A DNA stretch of 64,000 nucleotides from Episyrphus balteatus (Eukaryota; Arthropoda; Insecta; Diptera; Syrphidae), in assembly GCF_945859705.1 (NCBI RefSeq), contig NC_079134.1:37338576-37402575 (forward strand), written 5' to 3'. The notes below the pieces were generated by a model. That model made no database searches and was not told the origin of the DNA. It saw nothing but the letters and a program-made list of their open reading frames with translations. The translations under genes and the position numbers were made by a program. Position 1 is the first letter of the stretch. Every line of letters begins with the position of its first letter. Positions 52,051 through 62,545 of the stretch are shown in pieces.

Positions 52051-54113
52051 TACGGTGACCATATTTCTAAAAGTGAAACCCGGGACCAGTAAAAAATTTG
52101 TTGGATCGTTTTGAAAACTTTGTTTTATAAAAAAAAAAAAAAATTAAAATAAAATAAATAAAACAAAATAAAATAAAATAAAATAAAATGCTTAAACAAA
52201 CATTTTCGTTGAAATCATTTAAGTCAATCATTTACGAGGAAGTCAAAAATCAAGAAAACGGTTTTATAATAGGAAATGTTAATAACTTCTGAAAAAATTT
52301 GTTTTATTAAAATTGTGAGAGCTGTTTTTTAACATTTTAATTTTATTTTAAATGATTTTGAAATTTTGTAATATGGAATTCAACTGTCCTTAAAAGTTTT
52401 GAAATTTAGCTGGGTTCTTTCTCATTCATATGTTGTTCATTATTCGACTTATATATTAGTGCAGCTTTCCAAACTGACAAAAACAAGCTGGAATTAAATT
52501 ATAATTTATGAAGAATTTTTAAAAACTAATGCTTTTATTCGAAAAATTAAAAAAAAACTTTTATTTTTCAACCACTGTTTTCTTGTTTTTCGTATAAAGT
52601 AATTAAAATTTTGAATACAAAAATCAGAGAATGTTGAAATACGGGACAATCACGGGACACATTACAAAATACGGGACACTGATACGTCCCGGGTTTCCTG
52701 AATAAAAACCAGGGACAATAGGGTGGGTCAAAAAAATCGAAAATTTTTTTTTTGATTTGGTACTCCGAAAAATCGATTACTAGACCCCTCTAGAATATAC
52801 ACACCAAATATGAGCTCTTTATATTAATGGGAAGGTCCTCCGCTTTGCAATTTTCCATTTTTACATCAAGCTTCTACTAAAAAAAAATAATTTTTTTATT
52901 TATTGACTTTTTAGCAAATTTCTTTTCAGATTCTTGTAGGAAATTGAACGCTCTACAAAAAAGGCCTTATACACTTTTTTTGTTTATCTAACAGTTGAAT
53001 AGATATTTAAGGTCCAAAAATCAAAAAAAACTTTAAAAATTCGTTTTTTGTTCTTAATTTTGTAACAAATTGAAAAATTATAAAAATCAAACGCGCAAGA
53101 CATATTCTTGTTGGAAATTGATTGCTCCACAAAAAAGGTCTTAATAACTTTTTTCATTAATCTAACCATTCTAAAGATATTCGAGGTCAAAGTTAAAAAA
53201 AAAGTTATGAAAACATTTTATATTTTTAAAAATTTTCCAGTTCACTGAAAATTCATTATTTTCAATTTAGCAACACGGATTCTTGTAGGGGTTTAAACGT
53301 TCTACAAACAATTCCTTGGCATCAAATTGATTGCTTTAACCGTTTAGAAGATATTCGTATCCAAATCGCAATCCATACGGGTCATAAGAAAACTATTGAA
53401 ATCAGTGGGCATTGGTTTGGATACGAATATCTTCTAAACCGTTAAAGCAAGGAATTTCTTGTAGAACGTTTAAGCCCCTACAAGAATATATCTTGCTAAT
53501 TTGAAAATAATGAAGTTTCAGTGAACTGGAAATTTTTTAAAAATATAAAATGTTTTTATATTTTTTTTTAACTTTGACCTCGAATATCTTTAGAATGGTT
53601 AGATTAATGAAAAAAGTTATTAAGACCTTTTTTATGGAGCAATCAATTTCCAACAAGAATATGTCTTGCGCGTTTGATTTTTATAATTTTTCAATTTGTT
53701 ACAAAATTAAGAACAAAAAACGAATTTTTAAAGATTTTTTTGATTTTTGGACCTCAAATATCTATTCAACTGTTAGATAAACGAAAAAAGTGTATAAGGC
53801 CTTTTTTGTAGAGCGTTCAATTTCCTACAAGAATCTGAAAAGAAATTTGCTAAAAAGTCAATTAATAAAAAAATTATTTTTTTTTAGTAGAAGCTTGATG
53901 TAAAAATGGAAAATTGCAAAGCGGAGGACCTTTCCATTAATATAAAGAGCTCATATTTGGTGTGTATATTCTAGAGGGGTCTAGCAATCGATTTTTCGGA
54001 GTACCAAATCAAAAAAAAAATTTTCGATTTTTTTGACCCACCCTAAGGGACAAGCTATAGAAATACGGGACAGTCCCGGGTAAACCGGGACGGATGGTCA
54101 CCGTACCTATAGA
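52043..54113. mobile_element. 2.05-kb non-autonomous element, 8-bp target duplication
   Basis: Ends are TACGGTGACCAT (52051-52062) and ATGGTCACCGTA (54094-54105), flanked by CCTATAGA on both sides (52043-52050, 54106-54113). An 8-bp duplication fits hAT or P-type elements. CCCGGGAC and GGGACA words recur near both ends. It is split by 52721-54043. An (AAAAT)n run lies at 52142-52189. Confidence 0.75.
52719..54045. mobile_element. 1.3-kb foldback nested element, TA target duplication
   Basis: GGGTGGGTCAAAAAAATCGA (52721) mirrors TCGATTTTTTTGACCCACCC (to 54043), and TA flanks both sides. Arms of about 640 bp meet near 53390. The two near-identical 68-76 aa ORFs at 52984-53190 (minus) and 53550-53780 (plus) are the same arm sequence read twice, not genes. 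Confidence 0.8.
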
Positions 54114-54430
54114 GCAAGTAAAAATTGTTTACCGAGAGTGGAAAACTATGATTTTTTGGTATTTATTTAGAATTCGAACGATTGCAATTGGTTTTATATG
54201 TCTATCTCAAAATTTAAGCGTTTTAGACGATTTTTCATTTTTCAGATTTCCCTAAAAAAATTGAAAGAGTGAACAAACGTACTTTTTTGGTGGACAAGCA
54301 TGGGCAGACGAATTAGACAAGTTTGATTCAAACATTTTGAGGGCGTAGTTTTGGATTCACTGTGAAGCGTGTTGAGTACTCTTCATTGCAATCCTTGTTA
54401 ACATACCGTTCTGCAACGTAAATAGAGTTT

Positions 54431-54568
54431 GAACCCAAAATCCCGAAAAAAAATTCCGAAATCGGAATCCCGAAAAATTCTATGAAATGAAAAATTTGCG
54501 CAAATTTTTCATTTTATAGAATTTTTCGGGATTCCGATTTCGGAATTTTTTTTCGGGATTTCGGGTTT
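54431..54568. repeat. Near-perfect 138-bp palindrome
   Basis: AATCCCGAAAAAAAATTCCG on the left mirrors CGGAATTTTTTTTCGGGATT on the right, with the centre at TTTGCGCAAA. Its words resemble the CCCGAAAA and GGGATT repeats at 2730-2765 and 56029-56140. Confidence 0.75.
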
Positions 54569-54742
54569 TTGCCCTCATATTGGTGTGTATTCACTTATTG
54601 CTCTTTTATCTCTCTATTTCTCTGAAGAAACGATACGCTAGCAAAGAAAAACGGATAAAAAAAAATGTCTCGAAACGGAAGATCGTTCCAAAATAAATTT
54701 TCTAATGGGGATTTCATAAAATGTTAACTGTTCTTACTTAAT

Positions 54743-55916
54743 ATTGGGTGTTTTCATAAACGTCGGAAATCTGCGTCGGTCCAATCGTCTTTCTGCTTTG
54801 CTGCATTAATGAACACACCAATTCTGCAGAATAATTGTAGGCCTGCGTTTGTACAATTTTCAGCAGTCACTGAGTGTTCATAAACGTCAGAAAAAAAATA
54901 TAAAAAAATTACCATAGAATGAGTTTTGTTTAAGCGAAAAAAATTTCTTTTTCAGTTCCCGAAAATATTGTTTTTAATAACACGAAAAATTTGTAAACCG
55001 TGTTACATTAGGGTGGCTAAAAAAAATACTTTCTTCTAAAAAAAAAATAATAAAAACACCGAGTAGTTCACATTTAAAACAAATTATCTATGGAAAAAAT
55101 ATTTTTAATTAGGGTGTTCAAGAAAGTTTTTTTATGTGTTTGAAAAAAAAAAAATGATTTTTAGTGCACAGAAAATTTGTTAAGTGCGTTTTTGCACAGT
55201 AATTTTGCATAGTAATATTAAATTCATGCCAAATTAATTAAATTGAATTTGGTTGAATTCCAAGCGTAAATGTTAAATACCTATACCATTTTCTGAGCCC
55301 CCTAATTCGAAAATACCTACCCCAATTTTACATTATATTTCATAAACCATGTTTAACAAACTTTCTCTGCAGTGAAAAATAATTTTTTTTGTAATTAATT
55401 AAAAAAAAAAATTTTTGAACCACCCTAATGGAAAAATTTTTTTTTCTTCCATAATTTGGTCAAAACAATATCCACGTTGATTTTTTTTTGATGATTCAAG
55501 CATTTGTAGAAGATAACATTTTTTAGAGCCACCCTAATAAGAAAAAAATTAATATAAACTCCTTTTCTCAAAAAACACGATTTCGAAATTTTCTGTGTCA
55601 TTAAAATTTAAATTTTTCGAAAAATGAAAAAAGAAACATTTTTTGCACCACCCTAATTAATATGTTTGCTTTTCATTTTTTTTAACAATATTTATATTTA
55701 TTAACAAAAAAAATCGAATCAAGAGTCAAATAAATTTCTTTTTGAGTTCTGCAGCAATAAAATTTTGGCTGCGCAATCTGCCCGATGTTGACGACATGCT
55801 GACGTTTATGAACAGCAGAACTGCAGTTGGACTAAGTTAGTCCGATCGCAGATCTGACTTTATGAACACGACTAACGCAGGCCTAAGTTAGGCAGACGTT
55901 TATGAAAACACCCATT
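54743..55916. mobile_element. 1.17-kb non-autonomous element, 3-bp ATT duplication
   Basis: GGGTGTTTTCATAAACGTC (54746) mirrors GACGTTTATGAAAACACCC (to 55913), with ATT on both sides. Subterminal CATAAACGTC/GACGTTTATG words recur inside. A 3-bp duplication and GGG ends suggest PIF/Harbinger. The interior holds 55011-55653. Confidence 0.65.
55009..55655. mobile_element. Nested TAGGGTGG elements
   Basis: TTAGGGTGGC (55008) and ACCACCCTAA (to 55656) are the outer ends, with TA on both sides. Three further end-like motifs lie inside (AGGGTGTTC 55111, ACCACCCTAA about 55420, GCCACCCTAA about 55529), so at least two related copies are inserted into one another. Confidence 0.5.
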
Positions 55917-56028
55917 GTTTTGTTTACTTATGTTTTGTTATTCAATCTTTTTTGTTAAATAATTTTTTTTTGTTATTCTTTAATAAAAGTTTCAAAATTG
56001 GAGCATTGACAAACTTTGGCAAATTTAA

Positions 56029-56140
56029 TTACGGGATTTTGGGTTTTCGGGATTCTGGGTTTTCGGGATTTTGGGTTTTACGGGAATCTGGGTTTTCTGG
56101 ATTTTGGGCTTTCTGGATTTTGGATTCTGGGATTCTGTCC
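56029..56140 (+). repeat. Minisatellite, ~17-bp unit GGGATTCTGGGTTTTC
   Basis: About six imperfect tandem units, from TACGGGATTTTGGGTTTTCG to GGATTCTGGGATTCTG. The short Gly/Phe/Trp-rich ORFs across it are repeat artefacts. Confidence 0.75.
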
Positions 56141-59100
56141 GTCACCCGTTTGAACCAAAGCACACTCTTCTAAAGAGAGATTCCGAATCCGTAGTCAAAA
56201 TTTTACTAGCACGTCATGTTTTTGGAATATTTGAATATTATCGTCTTTTGAACAGTTTAGAGTATGGTGTTATTAGCACTCAGTTTCAAGACTTATTACA
56301 TCATTCGAAAATTATGTATTTTTATTTTTTTAAGAAAATCAGCTCTCGTTTAAGTATTTACCTACTAAAATTTTAATGAAATTGAACAATTTGTTTAATA
56401 TCACTTTCAGTTGCAAATGTTTTGTCCGATACTGTATGTGTTTAAAATACCAGCTCTAAAAAAATAGAACTCAAACGAATTAGTAGCTCGTGGATTTAAA
56501 AGAGTGGTAGATCTTAAAACTGTTGGTATAGGCAAATACAAAAACCTCAGTATAACACAAAATCAGGAGAATTTCTGGGGTCAACCCGGCAAACCCCCTA
56601 CATTCTTGTGAAGCAGATACGTGAATGAATTCATAATTCTGATCCCTCTCGATATTGAGATCATAAACATGCAAAAAAAATTTGTAATAAAATGATGGTT
56701 TTACTGAAAATTAATAAAATAAAAGCTGCGATTTTTATACAGGGTGTCCCAAAAGTAATGTATCAAACGAAATATGCTGGTAGGCCAATTTAAGTGCTCC
56801 CAGAATTCGGTAACTTATTTATCTCAAATCCTTGTCGATTTCAATTAAATGCAGTTCCTATGAAATTTCGAAAAATTCTTATTTTTCAACAGTAATTTAT
56901 TAATTTTTTTTTTAACTTTGATGATACCTCAAGGTCAAACAAATGAATCAGCACTAAATCGATTTACCTTAATTTTTCAATGATCTTCAAAAATAGTTTT
57001 ACAGATTTTCAAAGATTTTAAAGTGAAAATAGATAAACAAAAAAAAATTTGTTTAGAAATTCGCCACGCTTCCATTAATGAATATAAAAATAATTATAAC
57101 ATTCCAATTGAATATTGTGTGTTTATTATAATGTTATAATGCAGATGTTTTTTTTTTTCAACTTGCAAACAACAGTTCTTCATTTACCACTTAAATTTGA
57201 AATTCAAACATTTGAGCATTCCAAAATGCAATCATCGCCACCTGGGGTCTTTATCTAATTGACTGTTTGATTTAAATGCAAATGCTCCCTTAAACTCTGA
57301 CTCATTTGATACACAAAATCGAACTAAATATGGATAAAGTTTAAAAATAAAACCACTTCCGTTTAAGATGATGTTTTGTGGTGTGTAAAACAGCAGCAAG
57401 AGTGGGAGTTGTCCGATATAGAAAAGACGACACATTATTTCAATTCATAAATTATTCTCCTTACCGATTTTCATGATGTCACCGGTGTCTGCTTTTAAAA
57501 TCTTACTTAATCCGTCAGATACAATTATTAGATTTTTGTTTGTGTGTGTGTTTATTCAATCAACCTTAGCTGGCTGGCGCACGCTTGACAGGTTAATGCC
57601 AATCAATTGGAAAACAAATGTGAGCGAGAAAGAGCAAATTTATAAAATTACACTTTAACACAATGACACACTATGTCGTCGTCGATAACATCAATATTTA
57701 AATCGAAACAATCGAACTCTATTCTGTAGAAATACTTCAACTCAACTGATCGTCTCAGAATCAAAAAGCTTACTAGGTAGGTATTTCCCGGGAATAAGAA
57801 AACAAAAATTACATACAATTCAGTAGTATTTCTAGCATTTTCTGAGAAGATATTAAAAAAAAGTGTAGTTACTCTACTTATGATGCCCCAGTCATAGAAG
57901 AGAAAAAAATACACTACTGGAGTCTATTATTCTGTTTTAACATATACAGACTTTTTTAAAACAGTTCAATTAGTGAGTAATAGTGGCCGACAGTAGCATC
58001 TTACAGATTCAAAAAAAAACCTATAAAAGTATCTGTAAACAATAAATAGTAGGTATGGAATTCTCGTCCACCTCGAGCTCTGGAATAACTCTAAAATAGG
58101 AATGGATTGTTATTATTATTTATTTTACGCTTTGTGGTGTATACTATAAATTATTATGCTAGCCTGTTCGAGAAGGAGAGGTGAACAAAAGTTTGAGGTT
58201 AAAATAGCAGATGAGAGGTTAAAAATGTTTACAAGTTTTGTGTTTGTTTATATTTTTTTTAATTTTTCACGGTGTTTATCACATAAGTACAGTGGGATTT
58301 AGTTATGACCTACAATAAGTTTAAAAGAAGCTGTAATTAAGTTATAATTTTCAGGACAATTCCTTCACTGTTTTCTAAAAAGCTTACTTGATTCAAAAAT
58401 AGGAGAATATGACTATAATGCCATTTTTATATTTTAAAACATCTAATTCTTTCATGGACAAATAAGAAATAAACTAAAATAATACTACAAAACTAATGAA
58501 AGATGCACATCGCCATTAAAACCTTGACGATTTGTTTATATTAGAATAATTGTTAGGGAAGGACTGATTAAAAAGAAAAAAATTGTATGTTTTTTTTATT
58601 TTGTTATTAAATCAAGCGACTAACGACATCTACGAGAAAGTAGGTACAATATTTAAGCGCTTTTATTTGCATAGAAGCTTTAAATAATTAGCGAATTTCT
58701 GTGTCAGCATTTTGATTTGTTGGAAACAAAACATAGGGTAGTAGTAGGAGTCGATCAAAATCATGCCTGTATTAATTAATTCATGGAAAGCTTAAAATTG
58801 GAAAACCAAATTAAATAAAATACAAATGGGAAACTAAAATTATTATGAAAATATAGCCACAAAACTAATTGAAAATGTGTGTTTAAAAAATCTATTTATT
58901 AAAATTGACATAGCAAAAGCTATGTACAATTTTTTTTCACTTTTGTAAAAATGTATTAAATTTAACTGGGATAAAATTTAGTCAAACATTTTACACGATT
59001 GACACACGGCCTTATCGATCAAGTTTCTTAAATGTTTTAAACTATTTATTTTAGATTAAATTAAATATACAAAGAAGTAATCCTTTTCTTAAATCATGGG

Positions 59101-59703
59101 TAAAATACTAACATATAAATCATGTATCAGTTTTGTAAAACAAAAAAAAAAAAAAAAAAAACAATTAATAACTAAGATAAAATGACGAATATTTCACATT
59201 TTACAATTACCAAATCAGCTAGTGTTTTTATAAATTATAACAAAAAAAAAATTAAATAACATTAATAAAGCTGGTACCTATGCTATTTTGTAGGTTTTAT
59301 TTTATAACTTAATCCAAAATTTTAAAATAATCAATATCCCGTTTTTGAAAAACTGATTTTTCAAAAAAAAGCAAATTTCAAAAATGAAAATATTAATTTT
59401 TTGAAAATTTTATTTTTAAAGGTATTTAAATTATACCAAAGCTTTTGTACAACTGATTAAAATTTAACTAGTAGTCGTTTGGAAAAAAAAATCACACAAA
59501 AATTATTTATGAGGTTCCTATGGTTGATGATTTTCTAGAAAAAAATTATAAAAAGATAACCTTATCCAACAAATAACACTTTTTTTATCAAAATTTTAAG
59601 AGCAGATTTTGAGAAAATTGAAATACTTCGTTATATAAAGTGTTGTCTTCTTTAATTATTGGGATTAGCATTAAGTATTAAAGTAGGAAAAAAGATACAA
59701 AGC
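56141..59703. other. Gene-poor stretch
   Basis: I see no protein-coding gene. CAGGGTGTCCCAAAAGTAAT at 56741 looks like a transposon end, but no partner was found. Short ORFs are AT-driven. If the minus-strand intron model is right, this is intronic. Confidence 0.4.
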
Positions 59704-59785
59704 ACTTACGCAAGGAGTAAATCTTATCAAAATTTATTTATAAAGTCAGGAAACTTACCTGCAAGAAAAGGAAACAAGAAATCAA
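59704..59785 (-). other. Recursive splice site (ratchet point) 3, minus strand
   Basis: On the minus strand TTTCCTTTTCTTGCAG (to 59759) is joined directly to GTAAGT (59758-59753). A second donor, GTAAGTG, begins 49 nt later (59709). It is 2.7 kb inside the donor of the exon at 62461-62545 and has the strongest match to a ratchet point of the three. Confidence 0.6.
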
Positions 59786-61479
59786 TTAATTAATAATTTA
59801 ATTAAATTATATAAAATAAATTATTTCAAAAATATTATACATCTTTTTTTTTGTAGGTATATAAGTTTTGTTTGCTTTTAGCAACAAAATTGATTGTTAC
59901 TCTTGACATATTACATAGTCAATTACATACTAATTTACACAGTTATATTAAAATATTCTTCTATAGAAAAAATATATAACAAAAAAAAAAAACAAATAAA
60001 TTAAAAAAATTGTTTTTAAATAAATTGCTATTTATACCTTATTTCAACTTTAATTTAAAAAATATGAAAATTGGGTTTTGTCTATTTACTGCACTCAGAG
60101 TTGAAGGTCTACCCACAAGATGACTTTTCGGACAGAGGGTGAAAAAAAGTATAGCGGTTATCACAAATTCTACTTTCTTTCATAATTAGTATATTTTATC
60201 ATACGTTTTTGGCATATTTTTTCTTTTTGTGTGCCATTATATTTCTTTGTTTTTTCAATCTGTGATGATCATATCCCATACCTACAAAATTTTACATTTA
60301 ATTTACCAAATGGTTATGATGATAGTACATTTATAGAGACTAACTAATTTTAGATCGTTGTATGAATACACTTAATAATAAATAAAAGTACGCATACACC
60401 ACAGTGACCCACTGTGTAGCAGTTTAATTTATTCGTTTTGCAAAAGTATACAAAAAGAAAAGAAAATCATAAGCCCTCAACACTTTTTTTTGTTTTTTAC
60501 TTAAATATTAGAGTAAGAACCAAACAATTTTTTTTAAATGTTATACATACTTTTATGCATCTTGGTTTCAATAATTTTCTCACAAGTGATAAGAAAATAA
60601 ATACAAATTGTTGCACTATATCAAGCTTTTCAAACAAAAAATGGGTTTATCTAATTTTTCTCGAAATTGTGTGTTGTTACATATTAGTTTTTTTATTTAA
60701 TTTTTCTATCTAGTAATCAAAAATTAAAAACCATTTGTATGCAAAAATATCTGTCAGTTTTCAAAAAAAAGAAAATTAACAAAAATTACTTAGACAAAAA
60801 GCCACCCTTTTTACTATTTATGTATGTACTTGTACGTGTTTGGGTGGGTTAAATGACAAATGTTTTTCTTAATATCAAAAGTAATAAAGTTTAAAGTAAG
60901 ATCAGTTATACATTCTTTTAGGTTGGTCACTGTGGTGTATGAGTAACATTTTTTTTGAACTAAAACTTGAAGATAACATTTTAGTTTTTTTCGTAAGTTA
61001 TTTAATGACGTTAATTGGTTCATTGTTTTTAAAGAATGTTCCAAAAAAACAGATCGTTAGAAAAAAAAATTCATATTTAGCAAGACATCTACTACGAAAT
61101 TAGTTATGTAGATTACAAAAAATGTATTGGGAGAGATGGTGATTTTGTAGAATAATAAAAATAAATGTCTGAATTTTCCAAAGGAGTTAAGGTTATTCGA
61201 AACTTTTTAATTGAATTATATTCAATAATTCCGCTTCAAACAAAAGTAAAGTTTATTATTTGTTTTTCGTTATGAAAAACAAAATACATCGTTAGGTTTA
61301 ATTTTGAATGAAACAGCACGTGAAAACGGAAAACAAACACCGAAATTGAATTTAACGTGGAAAAAAATTAAATCAACTCTTTTCTTCAAGGATACAATCA
61401 AATTTTTAAATTATTTTAGGAGTCTGTACTATGGCCAAAGAATATTTTCCTTGAAAACTGATTTTCAAAACAACGCTTT
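59786..61479. other. Gene-poor stretch
   Basis: AT-rich sequence with no accepted gene or complete element. ORFs at 60438-60713 and 60814-61044 are Phe/Lys/Asn-rich without recognisable motifs. Confidence 0.35.
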
Positions 61480-62312
61480 GTAAAGATTTAAAAAGGTGAT
61501 AAAAAGTTCTGATAAAAACCGTTCCTAAAAATGCTCAAACAATTTACCTTATATAAAAGAATACGGCCCGAAGTATTGCATTTTCTAACGGTAATATTTC
61601 AAAAACGGGAGCTGATTAATTTTTTTTGACTTCGGATTCGAGTTCAGCACACCGAAAACCTTCAGAAAAGTATATTTTTGTTTCGGCAACAAAAAAAAGT
61701 TTAATTTTGTTAACCAGTGCTATTTATATTTAAAGTCAATTACACTGGTTAACAAAATTAAACTTTTATTTTGTTGCCGGAACAAAAAAATACTTTTCTG
61801 AAGGTTTTCGGTGTGATGAACTCGAATCCGTAGTCATAAAAAATTAATCAGATCCTGTTTTTGAAATATTACCGTTAGAAAATGCAATACTTCGGGCCGT
61901 ATTCTTTTATATAAGGTAAATTGTTTGACCATATTTAGTAACGGTTTTTATAATAACTATTTTCCCCCTTTTTAAATCTGTTTAAATCTTTCCGATATCT
62001 TTTTTACTTCTCGAGATATCCTTAGTTGTTTGCATATTTCATAAATTTTATAACGTCATTATCTCCTTTATGATATATGAAGCCAAAGCCATTTACTTCA
62101 TTTTAAGATATCTCGGGCAATAACAAAGATATCGAAAAGATTTGAAAAGTTCTTGAAAGACGGAAAATAGTTTTTATAGAAACCGTTACTAAATTCCTTC
62201 TAACAATTTTCCTGATCAATTTTTTCTGACTTCGGATTCGAATTCAGCAAACCAAAAACCTTCAGAAAATTATATTTTTGTTTCGGCAACAGAAACTTGT
62301 TAACCAGTGTTA
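61480..62312. mobile_element. Three alternating arms of the CACTGGTTAACAA foldback family
   Basis: Arm 1 (about 61480-61719) ends TTTTGTTAACCAGTG. Arm 2 (61743 to about 62050) starts CACTGGTTAACAAAA as its inverse. Arm 3 (about 62090-62312) repeats arm 1. Shared words include GAAGGTTTTCGGTGTG and ATACTTCGGGCCGTATTC. Two overlapping hairpins are possible. A solo end is at 46282-46345. Confidence 0.65.
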
Positions 62313-62460
62313 TTTTATTAAGTGAGATATAGTCTCCTTGTGGTAAAATTTTGTTTGTATCAACTTATTCGTAAGTATGTAATGGATTTTGCATAATTTT
62401 TTAGAAAATTTTAAATATTTCGTGTAAGGACTTCTTAAAAAACACACACACAATACTCAC

Positions 62461-62545
62461 ATCCAGGTTGTATTCCTTTGCTTAATATTGTCCTATATGG
62501 TTGTCTGGAACCAGGATCCATTTTTCCATACATTGTACGATCCAT
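62461..62545 (-). CDS. First coding exon of an unidentified minus-strand gene
   Basis: ATG at 62545-62543 in the context AATAAAATGG opens a 28-codon frame beginning MDRTMYGKMDPGSRQPYRT and ending ..IQPG. It is followed by one base of a split codon and a strong donor, T|GTGAGTATTG (62460). The composition (Pro, Gly, Arg, Gln) is unlike random AT-rich ORFs here. The exon is too short for an ORF scan. I do not recognise the protein. The intron starting at 62460 has no ordinary acceptor that I can pair with it in the window, but three same-strand ratchet points follow, so the next true exon is probably beyond position 1. The call rests on the ATG context, codon content and donor; transcript data would settle it. 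Confidence 0.5.

Noticed and set aside
52984..53780. Two nearly identical small ORFs on opposite strands
   Set aside because: They are the two arms of the foldback at 52721-54043, not a gene pair.
57232..57435. 67-aa minus-strand ORF
   Set aside because: No domain, no clear splice borders and unremarkable start context.
57465..57500. Minus-strand ATGAAAATCG|GTAAGG, a possible alternative first exon
   Set aside because: Only four codons, no supporting context; consistent with chance.
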